From assembly GCF_001888805.2 (NCBI RefSeq), contig NZ_CP019113.1, forward strand, positions 620,001 to 684,000: a stretch of 64,000 nucleotides of DNA. Reading direction: 5' to 3'. Of this stretch, positions 45,416-54,844 are shown piece by piece. Position numbers and translations under genes: made by a program. Below the pieces are notes generated by a model. The model ran no database searches. It was not told where the DNA came from and worked only from the letters and a program-made list of their open reading frames with translations. The stretch comes from Enterobacter sp. SA187 (lineage in GTDB: Bacteria > Pseudomonadota > Gammaproteobacteria > Enterobacterales > Enterobacteriaceae). The stretch's first letter is position 1. Every line of letters starts with the position of its first letter.

Positions 45416-46156
45416 ATGAGCACCGGATTACGCGGCGTGACTTTATTAGCGCTGGGTCTGCTGTCGACCTGCGCCACCGCAAACGAATGGAGTTATGAAG
45501 GAGAAAGCGCCCCGGCGTACTGGGGAGAACTGAATCCGGACTATTTTATGTGCAGCAAAGGGATGAACCAGTCGCCTGTCGATATTACAGCGGTCATGAA
45601 AACCCGTCTTATGCCGCTAAAACCACGTTATCCGCAAAGCCCGATAAGCCTCAGCCATGAAGGCTTTACGGTGATGGCCAACTTTGCCGACGGTAACAAA
45701 AACAGCGTGAAAATAGACGGCGAGCTGTTCCTGCTCCGGCAACTGCATTTCCATGCGCCGTCGGAAAATACGGTTGGTGGTAAGCATTACCCGCTGGAGA
45801 TGCATCTGGTGCACCAGAACGCGCAAGGTGAGACGGCGGTCGTGGCCGTCATGTTTACCACCGGGAAGCCAAACAATGAACTCCAGAAGCTGTGGTATGA
45901 AATGCCGCGCGAGGCGGACGAGAGCGTGGCGCTTACTCAGGATGTCGACATCAAAAAACTGCTGCCTGCACGCACAACGTACTATCGCTATAGCGGATCG
46001 CTCACCACGCCGCCCTGTACGGAAGGCGTGCGCTGGCTGGTTATGAAAGAGCCGCTTTCGCTTTCAGAGGAACAACTGAAGACGCTGACCCGCGTTTTAC
46101 CTCATGAAAATAATCGTCCCGTACAGCCGGGACACGGTCGGGTGATCATCGAATAA
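45416..46156 (+). CDS. cah: Periplasmic alpha-carbonic anhydrase
   Basis: 246 residues. A signal peptide (cleavage near ATA, residue 22) precedes an alpha-class carbonic anhydrase domain with zinc ligands His111, His113 and His130 (QLHFHAPSEN, EMHLVHQN). Two Cys (Cys46 and the one in TPPCTEG) should form the family disulfide. It hydrates CO2 in the periplasm. ATG 45416 is chosen for its AGGA at proper distance; ATG 45407 is three codons upstream. Absent from E. coli K-12 at this place; known from Klebsiella-like genomes. Confidence 0.93.
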   Translation: MSTGLRGVTLLALGLLSTCATANEWSYEGESAPAYWGELNPDYFMCSKGMNQSPVDITAVMKTRLMPLKPRYPQSPISLSHEGFTVMANFADGNKNSVKIDGELFLLRQLHFHAPSENTVGGKHYPLEMHLVHQNAQGETAVVAVMFTTGKPNNELQKLWYEMPREADESVALTQDVDIKKLLPARTTYYRYSGSLTTPPCTEGVRWLVMKEPLSLSEEQLKTLTRVLPHENNRPVQPGHGRVIIE

Positions 46157-46509
46157 CGACACACTATTGCGTGAACCCGTACCGCGTAACGATGCTTTTA
46201 TGAGCAGAAAAAAACGAGAGGTAGATCGCATTACTGGAGTTGAAGTGTCTATAAAAACAGCAAGTTACCAGATAACCCGCCGTTTTTTAGCGGCAAAATT
46301 CACTGTATTTAAGGAATTTTAGTTACGTCATGAATTATTACTATTAACATAACTCAATGATTCGCATGATAATTTATTGATAAATCCAATATGAATAGCG
46401 GATTCAATGATCTGCAACAGTGGATTGTTCAAAGTTTGGCCTTTCATCTCGTGCAAAAAATGCGTAATATACGCCGCCTTGCAGTCACAGTATGGTCATT
46501 TCTTAACTC
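46157..46509. other. Leader and control region of dusB-fis
   Basis: 353 bases, AT-rich, no ORF. The 3' part contains the conserved fis promoter (46442-46470). A GCCG/CGGC inverted repeat occurs near 46280 without a T-run. Fis and CRP sites are expected here from E. coli, but I did not assign single sites. Confidence 0.6.
46442..46470 (+). promoter_or_regulatory. dusB-fis promoter with GC-rich discriminator
   Basis: -35 TTTCAT (46442-46447), 17-base spacer, -10 TAATAT (46465-46470), then ACGCCGCC. The weak -35 and GC-rich discriminator are the hallmarks of the growth-rate- and ppGpp-controlled fis promoter of E. coli, and the surrounding sequence matches it closely. Confidence 0.88.
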
Positions 46510-47475
46510 ATGCGAATCGGACACCACCAGCTCAGAAATCGCCTGATCGCAGCGCCAATGGCTGGCATCACTGACAGGCCATTCAGGACGTTGTGCTACG
46601 AGATGGGAGCGGGACTTACCGTATCCGAGATGATGTCATCTAACCCTCAGGTCTGGGAAAGTGATAAATCACGCTTACGTATGGTGCACATTGATGAGCC
46701 GGGTATTCGTACAGTGCAGATCGCTGGTAGCGTACCTGAAGAAATGGCGGAAGCCGCACGTATCAACGTGGAAAGCGGTGCCCAGATTATTGATATTAAT
46801 ATGGGTTGCCCGGCTAAAAAGGTGAATCGCAAGCTGGCAGGTTCAGCCCTTTTGCAGCATCCAGATCTGGTGAAGTCTATCCTGACTGCGGTGGTAGCGG
46901 CTGTGGACGTTCCTGTTACGCTCAAGATTCGCACGGGTTGGGCGCCAGAACACCGTAACTGCGTAGAAATTGCCCAACTGGCTGAAGATTGTGGTATCCA
47001 GGCTCTGACCATTCATGGACGCACTCGCGCCTGTTTGTTCAACGGAGACGCGGAATACAGCAGTATTCGGGCAGTTAAGCAGAAAGTTTCCATTCCGATT
47101 ATCGCGAATGGCGACATTACTGACCCGCTTAAAGCCAGAGCTGTGCTCGACTATACAGGGGCTGATGCTCTGATGATAGGTCGCGCGGCTCAGGGAAGAC
47201 CCTGGATCTTTCGGGAAATCCAGCACTATCTGGACACTGGGGAGCTGCTTCCTCCCCTGCCTCTGGCAGAGGTGAAGCGCTTGCTTTGTGCGCATATTCG
47301 GGAACTGCACGACTTTTACGGTCAGGCAAAGGGTTATCGAATTGCGCGGAAACACGTATCCTGGTATCTCCAGGAGCACGCTCCAGATGACCAGTTTCGG
47401 CGCACATTCAACGCCATTGAAGACGCCAGCGAACAGCTGGAGGCGTTGGAGGCATACTTCGAAAATTTTGCGTAA
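46510..47475 (+). CDS. dusB: tRNA-dihydrouridine synthase B
   Basis: 321 residues. TIM-barrel FMN domain with AAPMAGITDRPFR, catalytic Cys in INMGCPAKKVNRKLAGSALL and the NGDITD/GRAAQGRPW phosphate-binding segments. It reduces uridines in the tRNA D-loop. No ribosome binding site is obvious before the ATG, as in E. coli, where dusB is poorly translated and helps fis expression. Confidence 0.97.
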   Translation: MRIGHHQLRNRLIAAPMAGITDRPFRTLCYEMGAGLTVSEMMSSNPQVWESDKSRLRMVHIDEPGIRTVQIAGSVPEEMAEAARINVESGAQIIDINMGCPAKKVNRKLAGSALLQHPDLVKSILTAVVAAVDVPVTLKIRTGWAPEHRNCVEIAQLAEDCGIQALTIHGRTRACLFNGDAEYSSIRAVKQKVSIPIIANGDITDPLKARAVLDYTGADALMIGRAAQGRPWIFREIQHYLDTGELLPPLPLAEVKRLLCAHIRELHDFYGQAKGYRIARKHVSWYLQEHAPDDQFRRTFNAIEDASEQLEALEAYFENFA

Positions 47476-47500
47476 ACAGAAATAAAGAGCTGACAGAACT

Positions 47501-47797
47501 ATGTTCGAACAACGCGTAAATTCTGACGTACTGACCGTTTCTACCGTTAACTCTCAGGACCAGGTAACTCAAAAACCTCTGCGTGACTCGGTAAAACAGG
47601 CACTGAAGAACTATTTTGCTCAACTGAATGGTCAGGATGTGAGTGATCTGTATGAGCTGGTATTGGCTGAAGTTGAACAGCCATTGTTGGACATGGTGAT
47701 GCAATACACCCGCGGTAACCAAACGCGCGCTGCTCTGATGATGGGCATCAACCGTGGCACTCTGCGTAAGAAATTGAAAAAATACGGCATGAACTGA
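47501..47797 (+). CDS. fis: Nucleoid protein Fis
   Basis: 98 residues, essentially identical to E. coli Fis: N-terminal beta-hairpin arms needed for Hin/Gin inversion and C-terminal helix-turn-helix (NQTRAALMMGINRGTLRKKLKKYGMN). It bends DNA and activates rRNA operons, one of which ends this window. Co-transcribed with dusB. Confidence 0.98.
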   Translation: MFEQRVNSDVLTVSTVNSQDQVTQKPLRDSVKQALKNYFAQLNGQDVSDLYELVLAEVEQPLLDMVMQYTRGNQTRAALMMGINRGTLRKKLKKYGMN

Positions 47798-47821
47798 TAC
47801 TAATCAGTTGATTGCTTGTTT

Positions 47822-47858
47822 AAAAAGGCGCTTACCGGCATGGGGAAGCGCCTTTTTT
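47822..47858 (+). terminator. Terminator of dusB-fis
   Basis: AAAAAGGCGCTT / AAGCGCCTTTTTT, 12-bp stem, 12-base loop and a T-run. Confidence 0.92.
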
Positions 47859-47961
47859 ATTGCCTGAAACAGCGGTAAAAAACCCTGCTTGTCATTCTTT
47901 CATTAGCCGGGATTTCGTGTATATTTCCAGCACCAAATCGGCGAAAGAGTGAACAAACAAT

Positions 47962-48126
47962 ATGTTGCGTAAATATGGCTGGCTGATTGTATTTGCCGTC
48001 ACCGTTTTCCTGTTTGACGGGCTGTTAATGTTCTGGGTTGAGCTGGTCACCACTGAAGTGGATAAATGCCGCAACATGAACTCCGTTAATCCGTTAAAGC
48101 TGGTGAACTGTTCCGAGCTGGAGTAA
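47962..48126 (+). CDS. yhdU: Small membrane protein YhdU (DUF2556)
   Basis: 54 residues from ATG 47962 to TAA 48124-48126: one hydrophobic N-terminal helix (WLIVFAVTVFLFDGLLMFW) followed by VDKCRNMNSVNPLKLVNC with two Cys, matching E. coli YhdU. Function unknown. In E. coli the methyltransferase gene yhdJ lies between fis and yhdU; it is missing here. Confidence 0.85.
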   Translation: MLRKYGWLIVFAVTVFLFDGLLMFWVELVTTEVDKCRNMNSVNPLKLVNCSELE

Positions 48127-48285
48127 TTGATCGTCGGCGATTTTAAGCGAAACTGTCGTTATCCCCTCTTAATATCATGGATTTAAATCCCTTTGCGCCC
48201 TTTGCAGACAATGATAATGTCTCGCCCTTTCCGCCTGTTCTGTAGACAAAATACGACGCCTTAGCGTAAACGAGTTGATGACATC

Positions 48286-50346
48286 ATGCTGGTAAGCCAA
48301 TACGACCATGTCCTGGTTGTAATTTCTTTTGTCGTGGCCATTCTCGCCGCGTATACCGCACTTAATATGGCAGGACGCGTGACCAGCAGCCAGGGCAAAA
48401 CCGCATGGGTGTGGCTTATCGGCGGGAGTTTCTCCATGGGGATCGGCATCTGGGCGATGCACTTCATCGGCATGCTGTCGATGGAACTCACCATGCACAT
48501 GAACTACGCCCCCGGCATGACCGCCCTGTCAATGCTGATCGCCTTTAGTGCCTCCCTGTTTGCGCTGTGGCTGGTAAGCAAACCCAACCTGCATCAGCGT
48601 CGTTTACTCCCGGGTTCGCTGGTGATGGGCGCGGGCATCTCCGCCATGCACTATACCGGTATGGCGGCGTTACAGGTTTCACCGGCGATCGTCTGGGATA
48701 TGCGCTGGGTTGTCCTGTCGCTGGTGATTGCGTTTGTCGCCTCCTGGGCTGCCCTGTGGCTGACTTTCCGTTTGCGCCATGAAGCGGCACAGGTTGCGCA
48801 AATGCGCGCGGGCGCTGCCATTCTGATGGGGCTGGCCATTGCCGGGATGCACTATACCGGCATGCGGGCGGCGATTTTCCCGCATCAGCACCCGATGATG
48901 CATGATGGCGTTAACGGCAACTGGCTGGCGGTTCTTGTCAGCGTTGTCGCACTTTCCATTCTGGGGATCACGCTGCTGGTCTCGATGCTGGATGCACGAC
49001 TACAGGCGCGCACTTCTCTGCTTGCCTTATCGCTTGCAGAGGCCAACCGCGAGCTTGCGCAACTGGCGCTCCATGATACGTTGACCCGTTTACCTAACCG
49101 CGTATTGCTGGAAGACCGTCTGGATCAGGCGATCCGCAAGGCGAGACGTGAAGGGAGCTTTTTTGCCCTGATGTTTATGGATCTGGACGGCTTTAAAGCG
49201 GTGAACGATGCCTATGGTCACGACGTGGGGGATCGGTTGCTGATCGCCGTTACCGAACGCCTGAAGCATCCGCTTAAAGGCCAGTACACCCTGGCGCGTA
49301 TTGGCGGCGATGAATTTGTATTGCTGGCTGAAGTCAGCGCGCCGGACGAAGCCGCGTCGCTTGCCAGTGAACTGGTACGGGCGGTTGATCGTCCTTTTAC
49401 TCTTGATCCCTATGAAATGGTGGTCACACTCAGTGTCGGTATCGCTCTTTTTCCTCACGATGGTGAAAATGAGCGCGAGTTGATGTTCAATGCCGATGCG
49501 GCGATGTATCACACTAAACGCATGGGGCGTAACGGGTATCATTTTTTCCAGCCGTCAATGAATACGCTGGCGCAGGCGCAGTTACAACTGGTCAATGATT
49601 TGTGGCAGGCGCTGGAGCGTAACGAGCTACGTCTGGTTTATCAGCCTAAATTCCATGCCCCCACCGGACCGGTGGTCGGCTTTGAAGCGCTTCTGCGCTG
49701 GCAGCATAGTAAGCGCGGTCTGTTAACCCCTGACGTATTTCTTCCACTGGCCGAAAAGACCGGGCTGATCATTCCTATCGGCAATTGGGTGATCGATGAG
49801 GCCTGCCGGCAGCTGCGGGAATGGCATCTCTTGGGGAATACCTCATGGTCGATGGCGGTCAATTTATCCACCCTGCAATTCGAGCAACCCGGACTGGTGG
49901 AACACGTGATGGACTGCCTGCAACGCTATCAGGTGGCGCCGGAGGATCTGATCCTTGAAGTCACCGAAACCACGGCGATGAGCAATCCGGAAGAGAGCGT
50001 GCGTATTCTGACGGAGCTTACGCATGCCGGAGTCAAAGCGTCCATTGATGATTTTGGTACCGGCTACTCCAGCCTGTTGTATCTGAAACGTCTGCCCGCC
50101 TGCGAACTCAAAATTGATCGTGCTTTTGTGAAGGAGCTTAACGGTGACGGCGATGATGCGACCATCGTTTCAGCCATTGTAGCGCTGGCGAAAACGCTGG
50201 ATCTGAAAATTGTCGCAGAAGGTGTGGAAACCGAGGCGCAGCAGACCTTCCTGACAGAACTGGGCTGCAACACTCTGCAGGGTTTTCTGCTCGGCAGGCC
50301 GGTTTCCGCTCAGGAAGCCGCACAGTTGGGTCGTACTGGCGAATAA
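48286..50346 (+). CDS. MHYT-GGDEF-EAL cyclic-di-GMP enzyme
   Basis: 686 residues. The N-terminal MHYT membrane sensor has seven hydrophobic helices and three MHxxGM motifs (His59, His122, His189). The GGDEF motif at 340-344 is intact (ARIGGDEF) but no RxxD inhibitory site precedes it. The EAL domain has EAL at 467-469 and DDFGTGYSS. Both making and breaking c-di-GMP are possible. MHYT domains are thought to bind copper and sense O2, CO or NO; Pseudomonas MucR has the same build. E. coli K-12 has no ortholog here. The ribosome site before ATG 48286 is weak. Confidence 0.92.
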   Translation: MLVSQYDHVLVVISFVVAILAAYTALNMAGRVTSSQGKTAWVWLIGGSFSMGIGIWAMHFIGMLSMELTMHMNYAPGMTALSMLIAFSASLFALWLVSKPNLHQRRLLPGSLVMGAGISAMHYTGMAALQVSPAIVWDMRWVVLSLVIAFVASWAALWLTFRLRHEAAQVAQMRAGAAILMGLAIAGMHYTGMRAAIFPHQHPMMHDGVNGNWLAVLVSVVALSILGITLLVSMLDARLQARTSLLALSLAEANRELAQLALHDTLTRLPNRVLLEDRLDQAIRKARREGSFFALMFMDLDGFKAVNDAYGHDVGDRLLIAVTERLKHPLKGQYTLARIGGDEFVLLAEVSAPDEAASLASELVRAVDRPFTLDPYEMVVTLSVGIALFPHDGENERELMFNADAAMYHTKRMGRNGYHFFQPSMNTLAQAQLQLVNDLWQALERNELRLVYQPKFHAPTGPVVGFEALLRWQHSKRGLLTPDVFLPLAEKTGLIIPIGNWVIDEACRQLREWHLLGNTSWSMAVNLSTLQFEQPGLVEHVMDCLQRYQVAPEDLILEVTETTAMSNPEESVRILTELTHAGVKASIDDFGTGYSSLLYLKRLPACELKIDRAFVKELNGDGDDATIVSAIVALAKTLDLKIVAEGVETEAQQTFLTELGCNTLQGFLLGRPVSAQEAAQLGRTGE

Positions 50347-50377
50347 AAAAGCCCCGGCCTGTGAACCAGGCCAGGGC
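50344..50377 (-). terminator. Terminator of the RND operon
   Basis: GCCC-GGCCTG / CAGGCC-GGGC stem (one internal mismatch, 5-base loop) followed by six or seven T on the minus strand, just after the acrF-like stop; it also lies at the end of the convergent MHYT gene. Confidence 0.85.
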
Positions 50378-50387
50378 CGCTTAGCCG

Positions 50388-53300
50388 TTATCTGGCTTTT
50401 TTCGTGAAAAACTGCCGTACGACCACAAAGAATACCGGCACAAAGAAGATCGCCAGCAGCGTGGCGGTCAGCATCCCCCCCAGCACCCCGGTACCCACGG
50501 CGTTTTGCGCACCGCTGCCTGCGCCGGAGCTGATCACCAGCGGCATGACGCCCAGAATGAATGCCAGCGAGGTCATCAGGATCGGACGAAGACGCATACG
50601 CACCGCGTCCAGCGTCGCTTCAATCACGCCCTTGCCTTCTTTATCCATCAGATCTTTGGCAAACTCCACGATCAGAATGGCGTTTTTCGCCGACAGGCCA
50701 ATAGTGGTTAACAGGCCGACCTGGAAATAGACATCGTTATTCATGCCGCGCATCATCGCCGCCAGCAAGGCGCCAATCACGCCAAGCGGCACCACCAGCA
50801 TGACGGAAAACGGGATTGACCAGCTCTCATAGAGTGCCGCCAGGCACAGGAAGACAACGATCAGCGAAATAGCGTATAACGCGGGCGCCTGGTTGCCGGA
50901 CAAACGTTCCTGATATGACATACCCGTCCAGTCGTAACCTATCCCGGCGGGCAGCCGGGAGGCCATTTGTTCCATCAACAGCATGGCGTCACCTGAACTC
51001 TTGCCGGGGGCGGCCTCGCCCAGGATCTCCATAGATGGCAGACCGTTAAAGCGTTCGAGCCGCGGCGAGCCGTAAACCCAACTTGAGGTGGTAAATGAGG
51101 AGAAGGGCGTCATTTCTCCGTTGCTGCTGCGCACGTAGAGATTATTAATATCCCCCGGCAGCATACGGAATTTCGCATCGGCCTGAACGTAGACTTTTTT
51201 CACGCGTCCATGATCGATGAAGTCATTAACGTAGGATCCCCCCAACGCAATTGAGATCGTCTGATTAACATCAGAAAGATCGATACCTAAGGCCTGGGCT
51301 TTTTCAATGTCCACTTCAAGTTTGAACTGCGGGGTATCTTCAAGTCCGTTAGGTCGTACGCGCACCAGTTTATCAGGATGCTGCTGTACCATTTCCATCA
51401 GCTGGTTACGTGCTTTTGTCAGCGCATCATGCCCAAGGTTGGCCTGATCGATAAGCTCGAAGTCAAACCCTGTCGCCGTGCCAAGTTCAACAATCGGCGG
51501 CAGGTTAAAGGGAAACACCTGGCCATCCTGAATACGGCTGAAGGCTTTAGTGGCGCGTGCCACAATGCCCTCTACGGCGTTTTCTTTACCTGGACGCTCT
51601 TCCCATGGTTTAAGACTGATAAAGGCAATTCCCGAGTTCTGCCCCTGACCGCTGAAACTAAAACCGTTCACCGTCAGCACCGAATTCACGTTCGCTTTTT
51701 CATCGTTCAGGTAGTAATCGGTCACCTGATCGAGCACCTTCTGCGTACGTGCCTGGGTTGCCCCGGCTGGCAGTTGCACCATGGTCATAAAGACGCCCTG
51801 ATCTTCGTCCGGCAGAAAGGACGTCGGTAAGCGTAAAAACAGCACCGCCATGCCCACCACAATCAGGAAATACACCAGCAGGTAACGCCCGGTACTTCTG
51901 ATAATGCCGCCAACGCTGTCGGTGTAATGGCTGGTGCAACGTTCAAACAAACGGTTGAACCAGCCGAAAAAGCCTTTTTTATCACCATGGGCATGGGGAT
52001 CGACGGGCTTAAGCAGCGTGGCGCATAACGCCGGCGTGAGAATCAGCGCAACCAGTACCGACAGGGCCATTGCTGACACGATAGTGATCGAGAACTGACG
52101 ATAAATTTCACCCGTTGAACCGCCAAAAAATGCCATTGGAATGAAAACCGCCGACAGCACCATGGCGATGCCCACCAGCGCGCCCTGGATCTGTTCCATT
52201 GATTTCTGGGTGGCTTCTCTCGGCGGCAGGTGATCTTCTACCATCACACGCTCAACGTTCTCCACGACGACAATGGCATCGTCGACCAGCAGGCCGATCG
52301 CCAGCACCATCCCGAACATGGTGAGCGTGTTAATCGAATAGCCAAAAGCAGAGAGGACGGCAAAGGTGCCCAGCAACACAACCGGCACGGCGATGGTCGG
52401 GATCAGCGTGGCGCGGATATTTTGCAGGAACAGGTACATCACCAGGAAAACCAGGATGATGGCTTCGAACAGGGTTTTGATCACTCCGTGAATGGAAATC
52501 TGCACGAAGGGCGTAGTGTCATACGGATAAACAACCTGCATACCCTGCGGAAAATAAGGAGCAAGCTCCTGTAATTTGTTCTTGATAGCGCTTGCGGTAT
52601 CAAGGGCGTTTGCCCCTGTCGCCAGTTTAATACCTATCGCCGCCGCATCCTGACCGTTGATTTTCGTAACGGTGTTATAGTTTTCCCCGCCCAGTTCAAT
52701 GCGGGCCACATCTCTCAGGCGAACCTGCGAACCGTCCGCATTGACGCGCAGCGTCACGTTACCAAATTGCTCCGGATCTTTCAGGCGCGTTTGCGCAATG
52801 ATGGAGGCGTTGAGCTGTTGATTAGGAACAGAAGGCGTTCCACCCAACTGCCCGGCGGCAATCTGATCGTTTTGCACTTTGAGCTGGTTAACAACATCCA
52901 CCGGCGTCATACGATATTTATTGAGCATGTCGACATTCAGCCAGATACGCATCGCATACTGCGCACCGAAAAGCTGTACGTCGCCAACGCCATTGGTACG
53001 GCTAATGGCATCTTTAACGTTAGAGGCGACATAGTCAGAAATATCGTCCTGGTTCAGGCTTTTGTTTTCAGAGGTAAAGCCCACCACCATCAGGAAACTG
53101 CTACTGGCTTTCTCAACGCTGATCCCCTGCTGCTGCACTTCCTGCGGCAAAAGTGGCATCGCCAGTTGTAGCTTGTTCTGCACCTGAACCTGAGCAATAT
53201 CCGCTTCAGTCCCTGATTTAAAGGTCAGGGTGATGGTTACGCCACCTGCGGAATCGCTGGTTGAGGACATGTACATCAGGTTATCGATGCCATTCATGTT

Positions 53301-53501
53301 CTGTTCAATAACCTGTGTGACGGTATCCTGCACCGTTTGCGCATCGGCCCCCGGGTAGGAGGCGCTGATTGCGATCGCAGGCGGTGCAATGGTTGGATAC
53401 TGCGCCACAGGTAATTGCATGATTGCCAGTACACCCGCAATCATCAGTATGATCGACAGCACCCAGGCAAAAATCGGACGATCAATAAAAAACTTCGACA
53501 T
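50388..53501 (-). CDS. acrF: RND efflux pump, AcrF/AcrB type
   Basis: 1037 residues, the usual length of AcrB/AcrF. 12 membrane helices and two large periplasmic loops. The proton-relay residues are kept: Asp-Asp in GLLVDDAIVVVENVERVM near 407 and Lys in GLSAKNAILIVEF near 940. It should export drugs, dyes and bile salts through a tripartite pump with the lipoprotein encoded 46 bases upstream. No outer-membrane channel gene is present, so TolC is the probable partner. The symbol follows the position and the neighbouring acrE- and acrS-like genes. Confidence 0.88.
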   Translation of the reverse strand: MSKFFIDRPIFAWVLSIILMIAGVLAIMQLPVAQYPTIAPPAIAISASYPGADAQTVQDTVTQVIEQNMNGIDNLMYMSSTSDSAGGVTITLTFKSGTEADIAQVQVQNKLQLAMPLLPQEVQQQGISVEKASSSFLMVVGFTSENKSLNQDDISDYVASNVKDAISRTNGVGDVQLFGAQYAMRIWLNVDMLNKYRMTPVDVVNQLKVQNDQIAAGQLGGTPSVPNQQLNASIIAQTRLKDPEQFGNVTLRVNADGSQVRLRDVARIELGGENYNTVTKINGQDAAAIGIKLATGANALDTASAIKNKLQELAPYFPQGMQVVYPYDTTPFVQISIHGVIKTLFEAIILVFLVMYLFLQNIRATLIPTIAVPVVLLGTFAVLSAFGYSINTLTMFGMVLAIGLLVDDAIVVVENVERVMVEDHLPPREATQKSMEQIQGALVGIAMVLSAVFIPMAFFGGSTGEIYRQFSITIVSAMALSVLVALILTPALCATLLKPVDPHAHGDKKGFFGWFNRLFERCTSHYTDSVGGIIRSTGRYLLVYFLIVVGMAVLFLRLPTSFLPDEDQGVFMTMVQLPAGATQARTQKVLDQVTDYYLNDEKANVNSVLTVNGFSFSGQGQNSGIAFISLKPWEERPGKENAVEGIVARATKAFSRIQDGQVFPFNLPPIVELGTATGFDFELIDQANLGHDALTKARNQLMEMVQQHPDKLVRVRPNGLEDTPQFKLEVDIEKAQALGIDLSDVNQTISIALGGSYVNDFIDHGRVKKVYVQADAKFRMLPGDINNLYVRSSNGEMTPFSSFTTSSWVYGSPRLERFNGLPSMEILGEAAPGKSSGDAMLLMEQMASRLPAGIGYDWTGMSYQERLSGNQAPALYAISLIVVFLCLAALYESWSIPFSVMLVVPLGVIGALLAAMMRGMNNDVYFQVGLLTTIGLSAKNAILIVEFAKDLMDKEGKGVIEATLDAVRMRLRPILMTSLAFILGVMPLVISSGAGSGAQNAVGTGVLGGMLTATLLAIFFVPVFFVVVRQFFTKKAR

Positions 53502-53547
53502 CTTTTACGACTCTCACTGCGTAAGCGCGATTACTGCAACGCGTTTT

Positions 53548-54693
53548 TTACTCACCTGATGAAGCAGGCACGATAGTCACTTGGGTGCCAGGACGGGCAC
53601 GCTGCAAGCCGCTGACAATCACCTTGTCACCCTCTTTCAGCCCCTCCGAAATGAGCCATTTATCGCCAATAGCCTGAGTCGCAACTACGTTGCGCTGCTC
53701 AGCCTGATTTTTTTCATTTACCAGCATCACGGTGGCATCGCCGCGAGCATTACGGGTTACGCTCTGCTGCGGCACCAGAATAGCTTCTGGCTGAACACCT
53801 TCATCAAGGCGTGCGCGCACAAACATTCCCGGAAGGAGGCTGTGATCAGGATTGGGGAAAACCGCGCGGATAGTGATCGAGCCGGTGCTCTGGTCGACGG
53901 TAATATCTGAGAATTCCAGCGTACCCTTTAACGGATAGACCTGACCGTTCTCTGTGAGCAGTTCAACCTCAGCTTTGCCATCCTGTCTGCGCAGGTTGCC
54001 CTGTTCCACCGCCTGTTTCAGACGCATAAAATCGCTGCTGGATTGCGTGACATCAACATAGATTGGATCGATTTGCTGCACCGTGGCCAGCGCCGTCGCC
54101 TGACCGTTGGTTACCAGCGCGCCTTCGGTGACGGCAGATTTACCGATACGGCCGCTGATGGGGGAACTGACACGGGTATAGGCCAGATTGATACGCGCCG
54201 TCTCTACTGCGGCTTTTGCGGCCTGGACGCTGGCGTCTGCCTGCCGGGCGCTGGCAACGGCGGTGTCATATTCCTGACGGCTGACGTATTGCGTCCCTAC
54301 CAGAGGCGCATAACGTTTGACCGTTAAGTGCGCCATACTTGCAGCGGCTTCGGCTTTCGCTAATTCGCCCTGCGCGCTTGCTAAGGCCGCCTGATAGGTT
54401 GCCGGATCGATCTGATACAGCGAGTCCCCGGCGGTAATATCGTTGCCTTCAACAAAATTACGTTTGAGAATAATTCCGCTCACCTGCGGACGCACCTCTG
54501 CAATACGAAATGCTTCGGTTCGTCCCGGTAATTCTGTCGTCACCGCCAGAGGGGCTGCTTTAACCTGCCAGACGCTGACCTCGGGATCCGGCATTTTAGC
54601 TGGCGCGTTTTCATTATCATTACAACCGCAAAGTAAGCCGATTGACATAATAATGACTGATGAAAGGCGAATACATTCACCAAATTTATTCAT
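53548..54693 (-). CDS. acrE: Membrane fusion lipoprotein, AcrE type
   Basis: 381 residues. The signal peptide has a lipobox (LLCGC, lipidated Cys24). The lipoyl half-motifs, alpha-hairpin and beta-barrel of AcrA/AcrE follow (PGRTEAFRIAEVRPQVSGIILKRNF; ISGRIGKSAVTEGALVTNGQ). It links the RND pump to TolC. The ATG has GAGGAA at good spacing. The only adaptor gene in the cluster, though there are two pump genes around it. Confidence 0.9.
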   Translation of the reverse strand: MNKFGECIRLSSVIIMSIGLLCGCNDNENAPAKMPDPEVSVWQVKAAPLAVTTELPGRTEAFRIAEVRPQVSGIILKRNFVEGNDITAGDSLYQIDPATYQAALASAQGELAKAEAAASMAHLTVKRYAPLVGTQYVSRQEYDTAVASARQADASVQAAKAAVETARINLAYTRVSSPISGRIGKSAVTEGALVTNGQATALATVQQIDPIYVDVTQSSSDFMRLKQAVEQGNLRRQDGKAEVELLTENGQVYPLKGTLEFSDITVDQSTGSITIRAVFPNPDHSLLPGMFVRARLDEGVQPEAILVPQQSVTRNARGDATVMLVNEKNQAEQRNVVATQAIGDKWLISEGLKEGDKVIVSGLQRARPGTQVTIVPASSGE

Positions 54694-54844
54694 TGCAGTT
54701 CCTCAAAACACAATGCGCGGCATAAGCCGCAAAGCAGGTAGAAAAATAAAACCAGCGGGTCGGGTATCCTACAAATAATTCACTATTTATGTAAATGACG
54801 TCGAATCCTAAGCCACAAATAATGGCACTTAAAACTAAAGCCAT
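54686..54844 (-). CDS. Possible small membrane protein in the RND cluster
   Basis: An open frame of 52 residues from ATG 54842-54844 (63 from a GTG at 54875-54877) lies in the 243-base gap between the second RND gene and the acrE-like gene, and overlaps the acrE start by 8 bases. It has two hydrophobic stretches (MALVLSAIICGLGFDVIY and WFYFSTCFAAYAAHCVL). AAAGGCGA lies 10 bases before the ATG. I do not recognise a family. It could be chance coding in an AT-rich leader. Confidence 0.35.
   Translation of the reverse strand: MALVLSAIICGLGFDVIYINSELFVGYPTRWFYFSTCFAAYAAHCVLRNCNE

Noticed and set aside
46200..46440. Small RNA gene upstream of dusB
   Set aside because: AT-rich with one short inverted repeat, but no terminator or promoter pair that would define a transcript other than the dusB-fis leader.
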